From Ruminococcus sp. (GTDB taxonomy: Bacteria > Bacillota > Clostridia > Oscillospirales > Ruminococcaceae): a stretch of DNA of 33,659 bases. This document shows positions 24,970 through 33,519 of the stretch, piece by piece. Numbering within the stretch: position 1 is the first letter of the stretch; each line of letters opens with the position of its first letter. Below the pieces are notes generated by a model. It saw only the letters and a list, made by a program, of their open reading frames with translations. It did not search any database and was not told the DNA's origin. Location: contig JAFXRI010000003.1 in the NCBI GenBank assembly GCA_017526445.1, positions 1 through 33,659 of the forward strand. The letters run 5' to 3'. The position numbers and the translations under genes are program-made.

Positions 24970-25746
24970 TTGCAGGAGCTTATCCGTGAAATCCTCGCAA
25001 AGAAGAGCTACAATGTGTACGATCTCGCAGACATCGTCAAGGTGCTGAGGAGCGAGAACGGCTGTCCGTGGGATAAGGTGCAGACTCACGAATCTATCCG
25101 CAAGGACCTTCTTGAAGAGGTCTATGAAGTGCTGGAGGCTATCGACTGCAAGGATCCCGCTATGCTCAGGGAAGAACTGGGAGATGTTCTTTTGCAGGTG
25201 GTGTTCCACTGTCAGATCGAGACTGAGCAGAGCGTTTTTGATCTCGACTCGGTGGCGGATGAGGTCTGCAAGAAGCTCATACTGAGGCATCCTCACGTTT
25301 TCGGGGACGTCAATGCCGACACTGTGGAAAAGGTCCTGACCAACTGGGACGCTATCAAGAAAGAGGAAAAGGGACAGGAGACTTTTACCGATACCCTTAA
25401 AAGTGTACCGAAGGTGTTTCCCTCGCTTATGAGGGCTCAGAAGCTCACAAAGCGTGCAGGCCGTGCGGGTGTGGATCTTGCAGACAAGGATCAGGTCATC
25501 GGGCTGATAAAGGCACAGCTTGACCGTATCGGGGGCTGTGAAGGCTGCGATGACGAGGCTCTCGGGAATATGCTGCTGCTGTGTGCGGAGCTTGCAAGGC
25601 TCACCGGCGGCGACGCAGAGGAAGCTCTGGGCTTCGAGTGCGACAGGTTCACCGAGAGATTTGAAAAGCTGGAAAAATCCGGCAAGGGACTGAGCTCCGA
25701 TCAGGCGGCAGAGGTCTTTTTTGTAAAACCGTTAATTAATGAATGA
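24970..25746 (+). CDS. mazG: nucleoside triphosphate pyrophosphohydrolase MazG
   Basis: MazG hydrolyses (d)NTPs to the monophosphate and pyrophosphate, cleaning the nucleotide pool. The all-alpha domain shows CPWDKVQTHESIRKDLLEEVYEVLEAI with its Glu metal ligands, then LREELGDVLLQVVFH. A divergent second MazG domain follows. With the TTG start at 24970 the protein is 258 residues, close to the usual size; AAAGGG lies nine bases upstream. The B. subtilis counterpart YabN carries an extra N-terminal methylase domain that is absent here. Confidence 0.93.
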   Translation: MQELIREILAKKSYNVYDLADIVKVLRSENGCPWDKVQTHESIRKDLLEEVYEVLEAIDCKDPAMLREELGDVLLQVVFHCQIETEQSVFDLDSVADEVCKKLILRHPHVFGDVNADTVEKVLTNWDAIKKEEKGQETFTDTLKSVPKVFPSLMRAQKLTKRAGRAGVDLADKDQVIGLIKAQLDRIGGCEGCDDEALGNMLLLCAELARLTGGDAEEALGFECDRFTERFEKLEKSGKGLSSDQAAEVFFVKPLINE

Positions 25747-25787
25747 GCAATTGTTCGTTAAAATAAAAATCAGGGAGGTCAAAACTT

Positions 25788-26066
25788 ATGACAAAGGCAG
25801 AGCTTATCAATGCTATCGCAGAGAAAGGCGGCTACAGCAGCAAGAAGGACGCTGACAAGGCACTTTCCGCTGTTATCGACGTTATTTCCGATGCGCTTAC
25901 AAACGGAGATAAGGTAACACTCGTCGGCTTCGGCACATTCGAGGTACGTGAGAGAGCAGCTAAAGAGGGTATCAATCCTCTTACCAAGAAGCCTATCCAC
26001 ATCGATGCCAAGAAGGTTCCCGCTTTCAAGGCCGGCAAGGCTCTTAAGGACGCTGTAAACAAGTGA
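25788..26066 (+). CDS. hup: HU-family DNA-binding protein
   Basis: This 92-residue nucleoid protein begins TKAELINAIAEKGG and has the beta-arm region GFGTFEVRERAAKEGINPLTKKPI, which carries the DNA-intercalating arm. It ends in the usual basic helix. HU bends and compacts DNA as a dimer. GGGAGGTC lies seven bases before the ATG. It lies between mazG and rqcP and ends at its own strong terminator, so it is probably expressed at a higher level than its neighbours. A clear separate promoter was not found; a TAAAAT -10 at about 25760 lacks a good -35. Confidence 0.97.
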   Translation: MTKAELINAIAEKGGYSSKKDADKALSAVIDVISDALTNGDKVTLVGFGTFEVRERAAKEGINPLTKKPIHIDAKKVPAFKAGKALKDAVNK

Positions 26067-26075
26067 TCGAAAACT

Positions 26076-26110
26076 CCGGCCCGACAGTTTTTTGTCGGGC
26101 CGGTCTTCTT
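26076..26110 (+). terminator. intrinsic terminator after HU gene
   Basis: CCGGCCCGACA (26076-26086) and TGTCGGGCCGG (26093-26103) form a perfect 11-bp stem with a six-base loop, followed by TCTTCTT. It ends only one base before the rqcP ribosome binding site (GGGAGG), so rqcP must rely on read-through or a promoter inside this short region. Confidence 0.85.
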
Positions 26111-26120
26111 GGGAGGACAT

Positions 26121-26363
26121 ATGAGACTTGATAAATACCTGAAAGTCACCAGGCTGATAAAGCGCAGGACCGTTGCGAACGAGGCCTGCGATGCGGGCAG
26201 GATACTTGTGGGAGACAAGATCGCCCGCGCATCCTACGATGTCAAGGTCGGCGATGTGATAACGATAAATATGGGACAGAAGCCCTTGAAGGTCAAGGTG
26301 CTGAGCGTAAGCGAATACGCAACCAAGGAGAACGCTGCCGACAACTACACAGTCATCGACTGA
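26121..26363 (+). CDS. rqcP: S4-domain ribosome quality control protein RqcP
   Basis: The 80-residue protein is a single S4 RNA-binding domain beginning MRLDKYLKVTRLIKRRTVANEACDAGRILV, related to Hsp15 and YabO. In B. subtilis, RqcP acts with RqcH on stalled 50S subunits to add alanine tails. The ATG follows GGGAGG closely (four bases). It is next to mazG and HU, as yabO follows yabN. It lacks the yabP, yabQ and divIC genes that normally follow; a terminator comes instead. Confidence 0.93.
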   Translation: MRLDKYLKVTRLIKRRTVANEACDAGRILVGDKIARASYDVKVGDVITINMGQKPLKVKVLSVSEYATKENAADNYTVID

Positions 26364-26383
26364 ACAGCTCCCCTGCGGAGCAA

Positions 26384-26436
26384 AAACGAAGCGGACAGGC
26401 CGTACTGCAACGGCTTGTCCGCTTCGTTTCTGTTTT
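26384..26436. terminator. bidirectional terminator between rqcP and the PHP gene
   Basis: A 20-bp stem with one wobble pair (AAACGAAGCGGACAGGCCGT with its complement) encloses ACTGCA and is followed by TTTCTGTTTT. It serves rqcP on the plus strand and the convergent PHP operon on the minus strand. Confidence 0.92.
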
Positions 26437-26444
26437 AAGCGGCC

Positions 26445-27296
26445 TTACAGCTTGTAAAGCTCAGGTTTGCGCTGCTTAAATACTGCCGCATACCGAAAGC
26501 CTGCCTCACGGGCGAGGGCAGCTCCTTCTTCAATACCCTTGCCTATATCTTCGAGCCTGTGAGCATCGGAGCCGAGGGTGATGAGCTCACCGCCCAGCGA
26601 GCGGAAAAGCTTTATATATCCAATATGCGGAAATGTAAGGCCGTAGGGCTGCCTGAGCCCCGAGGTATTGATCTCAAGAGCCTTGCCGTTATCCCTGAGC
26701 GTGCAGAATATCTCCCTGATAATGTCATCATAGCGCTTCATATCTACACTGATGCCACACTCGCCCTCGATATATCTCATCGGATAGGTCAGGTGTGCCA
26801 GCACGTCGAAGCTGCATTGTCTGCACATTTCAAGCAGCTCGGAAAAGTAGCTGTCAAGCAGGCTGTATATCTCGGAAGAGTCCATTTTTTTGTACTGCAT
26901 CAAATAGAAATCCGGCTTGCCGCTGTTCATATGCAGCGAGCCTATGACCATGTCCAGTTCCTCGCGGGCGAGGATGCATCCGGCCGCTTCGGGCTGCTGC
27001 AGAGGCTGTCCCAGTTCGATCCCGCAGAGCAGTCCTGGGAAGCGCTGTTTCAGCTCGGCGATCCTGCTGATGCTCTCTGCGGCGTAGATGCGGGATCCGA
27101 ACATCATACTGTCCGGTTTTTGGTACTCAGGATACTCTGTTTCATCCTCACGGTACCAGAAATTGCAGTCACAGTGGTCAGTGACTGTCAGGTGATCTAT
27201 GCCGAGCTTTCCGGCACAGAGAGCCATTTTTTCTATTGTTGCCGTGCTGTCGGCATCCGGCGAACAGCACGAATGAGTATGCAGGTCACAAAGCAT
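26445..27296 (-). CDS. PHP-family phosphatase, histidinol-phosphatase (HisK) type
   Basis: The 283-residue protein has the four PHP metal-binding motifs: DLHTHSCCSPDA near the N-terminus, TVTDHCD, GSLHMNS in the middle and LGSDAHR near the C-terminus. HisK-type enzymes remove phosphate from histidinol phosphate in histidine synthesis. No other his gene is nearby, so the substrate is uncertain, and other phosphate esters are possible. The ATG has GGAG five bases upstream. It follows the GH5 gene by 47 bases and is the last gene of the operon, closing at the strong terminator. Confidence 0.85.
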   Translation of the reverse strand: MLCDLHTHSCCSPDADSTATIEKMALCAGKLGIDHLTVTDHCDCNFWYREDETEYPEYQKPDSMMFGSRIYAAESISRIAELKQRFPGLLCGIELGQPLQQPEAAGCILAREELDMVIGSLHMNSGKPDFYLMQYKKMDSSEIYSLLDSYFSELLEMCRQCSFDVLAHLTYPMRYIEGECGISVDMKRYDDIIREIFCTLRDNGKALEINTSGLRQPYGLTFPHIGYIKLFRSLGGELITLGSDAHRLEDIGKGIEEGAALAREAGFRYAAVFKQRKPELYKL

Positions 27297-27343
27297 AGCC
27301 GCGCTCCGTTCTACAAGGTAAATAAGTACGAATTTTTGTACAG

Positions 27344-28261
27344 TCAGTTCTTCTCGCTGCGAAATCTGTTCCTGAACCAGAGGCCGGTGGGCTTGAGGTC
27401 CTCATCCTCCCAGCCGGAAAGCTTCTTACAGCCGCTGCAGAACACGCTGCTGCTTTCCTTCGAGGCCGAAAGGCTCCAGGTCATATAGCTGATATTATAC
27501 TCGTCCAGCAGAGAGAACCAGCTCTCTGAGCTTTCAAGATCAAGCTCGCCGTGTCCGGAGGCTTCCGTCAGGCTGCACTCGGAGACCATTACCGGCAGCC
27601 CTGCTTTAAGGCAACGCTCCAGCAGCGCACGCTCCTTATCAAGGTGTGAGGCCGCGTAGAAATGGAAAGAGTAAAGCAGTCCGTCAAAGCTGAGCGGATC
27701 CTCCAGTGCCAGGTCGCAGCGCTGCGACCAGTTGGGCGTGCCGACTATAACTATCGCCTCCGGCGAGTTTTTCCTTATCACGGGAATGACTCTCGAGGCA
27801 TATTTTTTTATCTCATCCCACCCGGCGTTACGGTTGGGCTCATTGCAGATCTCGTAAAGCAGGTTAGGGCAGCCGGGATACTTCCCGGAGATCTCCTCAA
27901 AGAAACACACGGCCTCATCAGCATAGGTAAGGGGCGTCTGCTCGCCAAGGACGTGCCAGTCGATAATGGCGTACATCCCCAGCGATACTGCCATGTCTAT
28001 GCCCTTGCATACGAGCGTTTTAAGCTCCTGCTTATCGCCGTCGGTACAGTATCCGTGATACTCGTGAGTATAAAGCGCGAGCCTGATGCAGTTGACGTTC
28101 CAGCTGTCTCTGAGAGCGCGGAAGGTCTCCTCGCAGACATACTGCGGGTACCACGCCAGCCCGTGGGTGGACATACCGAAAAGCCTCACATTCCTGCCGT
28201 CCTCGCCGACGAGCCGCTGTCCCTCGATCCGAAGTTTACCGTATCTCTCAAATGCAGTCAT
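27344..28261 (-). CDS. GH5-family glycoside hydrolase without signal peptide
   Basis: The 305-residue single-domain protein matches GH5 cellulase-like hydrolases. It has [13 protein letters not shown] (about 27-39), the catalytic acid/base Glu141 in [16 protein letters not shown] with a conserved His200, and the nucleophile Glu228 in VMVSECS. The C-terminal part ends with [10 protein letters not shown], the substrate-binding Trp motif. There is no signal peptide, dockerin or carbohydrate-binding module, so it should stay in the cytoplasm and act on short imported glucans, if it is active. It overlaps the RNase HI stop by four bases (ATGA). The substrate (beta-glucan, xylan or mannan) is not fixed by sequence. 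Confidence 0.88.
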   Translation of the reverse strand: MTAFERYGKLRIEGQRLVGEDGRNVRLFGMSTHGLAWYPQYVCEETFRALRDSWNVNCIRLALYTHEYHGYCTDGDKQELKTLVCKGIDMAVSLGMYAIIDWHVLGEQTPLTYADEAVCFFEEISGKYPGCPNLLYEICNEPNRNAGWDEIKKYASRVIPVIRKNSPEAIVIVGTPNWSQRCDLALEDPLSFDGLLYSFHFYAASHLDKERALLERCLKAGLPVMVSECSLTEASGHGELDLESSESWFSLLDEYNISYMTWSLSASKESSSVFCSGCKKLSGWEDEDLKPTGLWFRNRFRSEKN

Positions 28262-28707
28262 GCCTTCATCTCCTTCGCAGCACGGCTTGCAGCAACAGCA
28301 AGCTCATCACACCGCTCGTTTTCAGGATGGCCGGCGTGTCCCTTCACCCAATGGAAGGCCACCTTATGCACTTCGAGCAGACCGAGCAGTCTTTCCCAGA
28401 GATCGGGGTTGAGCGCAGGCTTCTTATCCGGCTTTATCCAGCCGTTATTCCGCCACTTTACGGCCCAGCCCTTCTCCACAGCATCGATTATATACTTTGA
28501 ATCCGAATAAAGCTCGACCTCGCAGGGCTCCTTCAAAGCCTCCAGTCCGCTGATAACAGCAGTGAGCTCCATACGGTTATTGGTGGTCATCTTCTCGCCG
28601 CCGGAAAGTTCCTTCTCATGTACGCCGAATCGAAGGATAGCTCCCCATCCGCCGGCACCGGGGTTGCCCGAACAAGCACCGTCTGTGAACAGTGTGACTT
28701 TTTTCAT
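28258..28707 (-). CDS. rnhA: ribonuclease HI
   Basis: RNase HI cuts the RNA strand of RNA-DNA hybrids. The 149-residue protein has the catalytic set Asp9 in [12 protein letters not shown], Glu47 in NNRMELTAV, Asp69 in YSDSKYII, His124 and Asp134 in the [15 protein letters not shown] segment. Length is normal for the E. coli-type enzyme. The ATG at 28707 has GGGGTG seven bases ahead; a TTG one codon earlier is less likely. Its stop overlaps the start of the GH5 gene, so they are translated together. Confidence 0.97.
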   Translation of the reverse strand: MKKVTLFTDGACSGNPGAGGWGAILRFGVHEKELSGGEKMTTNNRMELTAVISGLEALKEPCEVELYSDSKYIIDAVEKGWAVKWRNNGWIKPDKKPALNPDLWERLLGLLEVHKVAFHWVKGHAGHPENERCDELAVAASRAAKEMKA

Positions 28708-28746
28708 CAAAGCACCCCCCTGCCCTGCCGTCAGTGCTGCCGACGG

Positions 28747-30660
28747 TCATTTTGCCAATTCTTTCTTATTGAACTCCTCCGGAGTGATGAATGCGGGGAC
28801 GATCCGATGCAGAGCCTCCACAGCGGCGGCCTCATCATCCTTGGAGGCTGCCTCCTTGAGTGTTTCAAGCTGAGCTATGAACTCCTCGGGATCTATCTCG
28901 ATCTGTCTGCCGATGAAGATGAGCTTGTTCTGAGTGCTCTTCAGGCCCTCCTCCATCATAAGGAGTTCTTCCCTGATCTTCTCACCGGGACGCAGGCCGG
29001 TAAATACGATCTCGATATCCTCACCGGGAACCTTTCCATACATCCTTATCAGATTCTCGGCGAGGGTGACGATCTTGACAGGCTGTCCCATATCAAGGAC
29101 GAAGATCTCACCTCCGTGAGCGATAGCAGCCGCCTCCATAACAAGGCTTACAGCCTCGGGGATAGTCATAAAATAGCGGATAATATCCGGGTGTGTGACT
29201 GTAACGGGACCGCCGCGCTCGATCTGCTTTTTGAACAGCGGAATCACTGAGCCGTTGGAGCCCAGCACATTTCCGAACCTTGTAGTAACATACTCCGTCT
29301 TCATATTCGGCTGCTGGGAAAGGTACTGCACGACCATCTCACAGCATCTCTTGGAGGCTCCCATAACATTGGTGGGATTTACGGCCTTATCGGTAGAGAT
29401 CATAACGAACTTCTCTACGCCGTGATACTCGGCAAGTGTGGCCACATTGAAGGTGCCGATGACATTGTTCTTTATAGCCTCCATCGGGCTGACCTCCATA
29501 AGCGGAACGTGCTTGTGGGCGGCAGCGTGGAAGATTATCTGAGGCTTATATTTCAGGAAGATCTGATTCATCCTGTGGTAGTCACGGACAGAAGCAATAA
29601 GCGTTACAAGGTTAAGCTTATCGCCGTACTCCATTCTGAGCTCCTGCTGGATCTCGTAGGCATTATTCTCGTATATATCAACTATTATGATCTGCTTCGG
29701 GCCGAATCTTGTGATCTGGCGGACCAGCTCGGAGCCTATGGAACCGCCGCCGCCCGTTACCATGCAGACCTTGCCTGAGATAAAGTTCTTTATATCCTTA
29801 TTGTCAAAGGTTATGGGATCGCGTCCGAGAAGGTCCTCGATGCGGATGTCTCTCAGCTGTCCGATGATCGGCTTATTCTCGTTGAATATCAGTTCTCCGA
29901 TATAGGGGATGACCTTAACGCTCACCTTTGTTGACGAGCATATATCCAGTATCTTTCTCTTTTTATCCTCGGGGCAGGAAGGTATAGCAAAAATGATCTG
30001 CTCCACCGAGAACTGCTCCACGAATCTGTGAATGTCGTCGGTAGTTCCAACGACTGTCACGCCGCCCTCAAACTCCTTGCCGATCTTGGCCGGGTCGTCG
30101 TCCACGATGCAGACGGGACAGAATCTTGCCGAAGCACTCTTCTGATGCAGGAGCTTGGCGTGCTTTATCTCGGTGAGCAGCAGCTCACAGGTAGTGCCTG
30201 CACCGACGATCATAGTACGTTTCCCCTTGTCTGCGGTGGCATTTCCCGAAAGAGTGATAAAGGCGCTCTTGAACAGCAGTCTGAACAGGACGATGCCGAG
30301 CAGCGATATAAGTACATGAGGAACAGTAAACTTTATGAAGAACACGCCGGTTATCAGATACATTACCGAATACGAAATAAGGAATCCCGACACGGCGCCT
30401 GTGATGCAGAACAGATAGTCCTTGAAATTAAAATATCTCCACATCTTTGAATAAAGCCCGCAAAACGTCATTGAGGCCACGCAGAAAAATCCGCACATAG
30501 CCATACACGACAGAACGTATCTCCCGCCCATCGGTCTATCGAATGCTGATATGACGAAATTAGCGATCAGTGCAGAAACTACTATGATAAAAGCATCTGC
30601 CATCGCCAGCAGGATCTTACGTTTATTAAAGCTCTGAAAATGTGCTGTCAGTTTACTCAA
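28747..30660 (-). CDS. CapD/PglF-type UDP-sugar 4,6-dehydratase
   Basis: This 637-residue membrane enzyme is the large form of the nucleotide-sugar 4,6-dehydratases (WbpM, PglF, CapD) that make precursors of bacillosamine-like sugars for capsule or glycan synthesis. Four N-terminal membrane segments (about 18-135) are followed by a CoA-binding-like Rossmann domain (GAGTTCELL, 153-161). The short-chain dehydratase domain then carries TGGGGSIGSE (302-311) and ISTDKAVNPTNVMGASK (421-437). Met433 and Lys437 replace the usual Tyr-Lys pair, as in this subgroup. The TTG start has AAGGGAAG seven bases upstream. No other glycan gene is nearby. It heads the operon with rnhA, the GH5 gene and the PHP gene. 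Confidence 0.95.
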   Translation of the reverse strand: MSKLTAHFQSFNKRKILLAMADAFIIVVSALIANFVISAFDRPMGGRYVLSCMAMCGFFCVASMTFCGLYSKMWRYFNFKDYLFCITGAVSGFLISYSVMYLITGVFFIKFTVPHVLISLLGIVLFRLLFKSAFITLSGNATADKGKRTMIVGAGTTCELLLTEIKHAKLLHQKSASARFCPVCIVDDDPAKIGKEFEGGVTVVGTTDDIHRFVEQFSVEQIIFAIPSCPEDKKRKILDICSSTKVSVKVIPYIGELIFNENKPIIGQLRDIRIEDLLGRDPITFDNKDIKNFISGKVCMVTGGGGSIGSELVRQITRFGPKQIIIVDIYENNAYEIQQELRMEYGDKLNLVTLIASVRDYHRMNQIFLKYKPQIIFHAAAHKHVPLMEVSPMEAIKNNVIGTFNVATLAEYHGVEKFVMISTDKAVNPTNVMGASKRCCEMVVQYLSQQPNMKTEYVTTRFGNVLGSNGSVIPLFKKQIERGGPVTVTHPDIIRYFMTIPEAVSLVMEAAAIAHGGEIFVLDMGQPVKIVTLAENLIRMYGKVPGEDIEIVFTGLRPGEKIREELLMMEEGLKSTQNKLIFIGRQIEIDPEEFIAQLETLKEAASKDDEAAAVEALHRIVPAFITPEEFNKKELAK

Positions 30661-30752
30661 TAGTATTCTTCCCTTCCGGTCTGCCGCTGCTTAGGATGCG
30701 GCATACTTCTTACCGGCCGAGCCTGTTCACAGGCAGACTGCCGGACTATATA

Positions 30753-30781
30753 ATTATACCGCAAAAAACAATTCTTGTCAA
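30753..30781 (-). promoter_or_regulatory. perfect-consensus sigma-A promoter of the CapD-type operon
   Basis: On the minus strand, TTGACA (30776-30781) and TATAAT (30753-30758) are separated by 17 bases, a full consensus promoter. The sequence just upstream of the -35 contains TCGAAAACG, also found in the palindrome at 5354-5373, so repressor control is possible. Transcription would start near 30746, giving a leader of about 86 bases with a CCTGT/ACAGG hairpin. Confidence 0.88.
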
Positions 30782-30827
30782 TCGTTTTCGACACCGGCAC
30801 AATGACAAATTATGCCAAAGATCTGTC

Positions 30828-31496
30828 TCAGAAACCAAGTATCTCCTTGACGAGGATGACCTTGATCCTGTCCTTATGCCTCTGCTGGGCCGACACAACA
30901 TAATTGCAGCAGATCCTGCCCTCGCTCCTGCATCCCGAAGGCATATCTCCCCCGGCCCTGAGTGATACGCACTCGCCGGTCTTCGAGCATGGGGTATCAC
31001 AGCTGAGCCTGTCGGCATTGGGCGGGGCGGCCTGACATTTTACGCGCTTTACGGCTTCGTCTATATCTCTCACCAGCTTGTTGTACCCTGCCACAACGAT
31101 TACGCTTTTCGGGCCGTAGCAGATAGCGGCCACGCGGTTGGAATTGCCGTCAACGTTATACAGTTCGCCGTTCTCGGTAACAGCGTTCGCCGAAGTAAGA
31201 TAGACGTCCGCCGAGAATGCAGCCCGGTATATCGCCTCTGTCTCCGCGCGGTCCGCGGCCTTGCTTCTGTCCAGAAAATTGTACTTCCCGCTTCTCATCA
31301 GGTCAAGCACGCCGCTTTCCGCCAGCGACTGCGAGCCGCCGCAGGTGATGGTATCGCCCTCATTCATAAGGCTCTCTGCTATCTTTACAGCCTCGGCGCA
31401 GTCCTGTGCGATATAGGCCTGCATATTGTTTTTTCTTAGGTTCTCAGCTGTTCTTTCAAGTTTTCTGTCAAGTGTTCTTTCAACGATCTCATTCAT
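30828..31496 (-). CDS. LUD-domain protein with Cys-rich segment
   Basis: The 222-residue protein belongs to the LUD (lactate utilisation, DUF162) family, shown by ITCGGSQSLAESGVLD (50-65), a TSANAVTENGELYNVDG block (101-117) and a CYGPKSVIVVAGYNKLVRDIDEA block (126-148). A cysteine cluster follows (Cys154, 166, 170, 176, 189, 196, 197), which in this family probably binds a metal or Fe-S centre. Relative to the arrangement I recall, the segment has extra Ser/Gly residues between the Cys positions. The start is the ATG at 31496, with GGAGATG eight to twelve bases ahead. It follows ruvX by 49 bases. LutA and LutB partners are absent, so the substrate is unknown. Confidence 0.88.
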   Translation of the reverse strand: MNEIVERTLDRKLERTAENLRKNNMQAYIAQDCAEAVKIAESLMNEGDTITCGGSQSLAESGVLDLMRSGKYNFLDRSKAADRAETEAIYRAAFSADVYLTSANAVTENGELYNVDGNSNRVAAICYGPKSVIVVAGYNKLVRDIDEAVKRVKCQAAPPNADRLSCDTPCSKTGECVSLRAGGDMPSGCRSEGRICCNYVVSAQQRHKDRIKVILVKEILGF

Positions 31497-31545
31497 ACTA
31501 TCATCTCCATATAGATCGGTCCGGAGCATGTCCCGCCTGATGCGG

Positions 31546-31968
31546 TCAGCTCTTGTTCTTGCGTCTGTATTCGAGGTAGCCCTCGAGGATGATGGTGGCG
31601 GCAACGGTATCGACCACTGCCTTGCGCTTCTTGCCCCGGACATTCGTCTCGTTGAGTATGCCGTGAGCAGACACTGTTGTCGAGCGCTCGTCCCACATAT
31701 TCACGGGTATCTCCGTAAGCTCGTTGAGCATCGAAGCAAAGGCCTCGCACTTTTCCGCCCTGGGGCCCCTGGAGCCGTTCATATTCAGCGGCAGCCCCAC
31801 GACTATCTCGCCCACCTCATACTGCTCGGCCATATGGGCCACCTTCATTGCCAGCATCTGTGCATTGCGTTCCTCTATCGTGCCGATAGGCGAGGCCAGG
31901 AACTCCGTCCTGTCGCACACAGCAAGGCCGGTCCTTGCGTCGCCGTAATCCACAGCCATAATCTTCAT
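31546..31968 (-). CDS. ruvX: Holliday junction resolvase-like protein RuvX (YqgF)
   Basis: The 140-residue RNase H-fold protein is YqgF/RuvX, which in bacteria helps mature the 16S rRNA 5' end and is also described as a putative Holliday junction resolvase. AVDYGDARTGLAVCD (5-19), EIVVGLPLNMNGS, MWDERSTTVSA and the C-terminal VDTVAATIILEGYL are present. The start ATG lacks a close binding site (GGAG about 11 bases upstream), and an ATG three codons in is an alternative. It begins 18 bases after glpK and precedes the LUD gene on the same strand. Confidence 0.95.
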   Translation of the reverse strand: MKIMAVDYGDARTGLAVCDRTEFLASPIGTIEERNAQMLAMKVAHMAEQYEVGEIVVGLPLNMNGSRGPRAEKCEAFASMLNELTEIPVNMWDERSTTVSAHGILNETNVRGKKRKAVVDTVAATIILEGYLEYRRKNKS

Positions 31969-31986
31969 CTTTCACATCTCTCCTTA

Positions 31987-33471
31987 TCACTTTCCGCTGA
32001 GGGCGCACTTCACGGCCTTCTTCCAGCCGGCGAGCTGCTCCTCCCTGCGGCTCTCGCTCATACTCGGAGAGAATTTCTCGAAGCTTCCTCCCAGCTGGAC
32101 CAGCTCCTCGACACCCGACCAGAAGCCGCAGGCTATCCCCGCAAGAAAAGCGGCGCCTATGGCAGTTGACTCCACGTTCTCGGGACGGGTTATCTCCATA
32201 CCCAATATATCCGACTGGAACTGCATCAGGAAATTGTTCTGGCTGGCTCCCCCGTCAACGCGGACGGTACCGAGCCTGCCCACATCCTCCTCCATAGCCC
32301 TGAGCACATCAGCGGTCTGATAGGCTATGGCCTCCAGCACTGCTCTCACGATATGAGCCCTGCCCGTTCCGCGGGTAAGTCCGGTAATGACTCCCCTGGC
32401 ATCGGGGTCCCAGTAGGGCGCACCAAGGCCGGTAAAGGCCGGAACGATATACACTCCCCCGGTATCCTCCACAGAGGCAGCCAGCTTTTCGCTCTCGGCA
32501 GCCGAATCTATCAGGCACATCTCATCGCGGAGCCACTTGACTGCTGCGCCTGCGATGAACACCGAGCCCTCCAGCGCATAGCATATCTCGCTGCCTATCT
32601 GCCAGGCCACGGTGGTGAGCAGCCCGTTTGACGATGCCGCCGCCTCGCTGCCGGTATTCATCAGCAGGAAGCCTCCCGTGCCGTAGGTATTCTTCACATC
32701 GCCCTTAGCAAAGCATTTCTGCCCGAAAAGAGCCGCCTGCTGATCTCCGGCACAGCCTGTTATGGGTATCTCACACCCGAACACGTCTTCAGCACATATA
32801 CCGATCTCGCCGCTGGAGGGGACCACCTCCGGCAGTATGCACTCGGGTATGCCCAGCAGTCCGAGTATCTCCTCATCCCACTTGCAGGTATGGATATTGA
32901 ACAGCATCGTCCTTGAAGCATTGGTCATATCAGTAGCGTGGACCTTTCCTCCGGTGAGCTTCCAGATGAGCCAGCAGTCCACTGTGCCGAAAAGGATCTC
33001 CCCGCGCTCGGCCCGCTCCCTGACACCGGGGACGTTCTGAAGTATCCACTTGATCTTCGTCGCCGAGAAATAGGGATCTATCAGCAGGCCGGTCTTGTCC
33101 CGGAAGAACTTTTCAAGTCCCTGCTGCTTGTAAACCTCGCACATATCAGCGGTGCGGCGGCACTGCCATACTATGGCATTGCAGACCGGCTCGCCGGTGG
33201 TCTTATCCCAGAGTATAGTGGTCTCGCGCTGATTGGTGATACCTATGGCGGCGATGTCCGAGGGCTGTACCCCGCACTTTTCCAGAACGCCCTTTGCGGC
33301 ATCGATCTGCGAGGAATATATCTCGTTGGCGTCATGTTCCACCCAGCCGTTGCCGGGATAGATCTGAGTATATTCTATCTGACACACGCCAGCTGCCCTG
33401 CCGCTCTTTTCAAATAGCACCGCCCGCGAGGACGTAGTCCCCTGATCGAGTGAAAGAATATATTTTTTCAT
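31987..33471 (-). CDS. glpK: glycerol kinase
   Basis: GlpK phosphorylates glycerol with ATP in the cytoplasm. The 494-residue FGGY protein has [14 protein letters not shown] near the start, [12 protein letters not shown] and [13 protein letters not shown] in the middle, and [21 protein letters not shown] and [13 protein letters not shown] near the C-terminus. The His that HPr phosphorylates in Gram-positive GlpK (in a YHFYG context) appears to be Asp here (EDVFG), so activation by the phosphotransferase system is probably lost; that is an alignment by eye. AGGAGG lies seven bases before the ATG at 33471. No glpF or glpD is nearby. Confidence 0.95.
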   Translation of the reverse strand: MKKYILSLDQGTTSSRAVLFEKSGRAAGVCQIEYTQIYPGNGWVEHDANEIYSSQIDAAKGVLEKCGVQPSDIAAIGITNQRETTILWDKTTGEPVCNAIVWQCRRTADMCEVYKQQGLEKFFRDKTGLLIDPYFSATKIKWILQNVPGVRERAERGEILFGTVDCWLIWKLTGGKVHATDMTNASRTMLFNIHTCKWDEEILGLLGIPECILPEVVPSSGEIGICAEDVFGCEIPITGCAGDQQAALFGQKCFAKGDVKNTYGTGGFLLMNTGSEAAASSNGLLTTVAWQIGSEICYALEGSVFIAGAAVKWLRDEMCLIDSAAESEKLAASVEDTGGVYIVPAFTGLGAPYWDPDARGVITGLTRGTGRAHIVRAVLEAIAYQTADVLRAMEEDVGRLGTVRVDGGASQNNFLMQFQSDILGMEITRPENVESTAIGAAFLAGIACGFWSGVEELVQLGGSFEKFSPSMSESRREEQLAGWKKAVKCALSGK

Positions 33472-33519
33472 ATCCGGACCTCCTGTCATATATGATCTGT
33501 CAAACAAATAAAGTATTTA

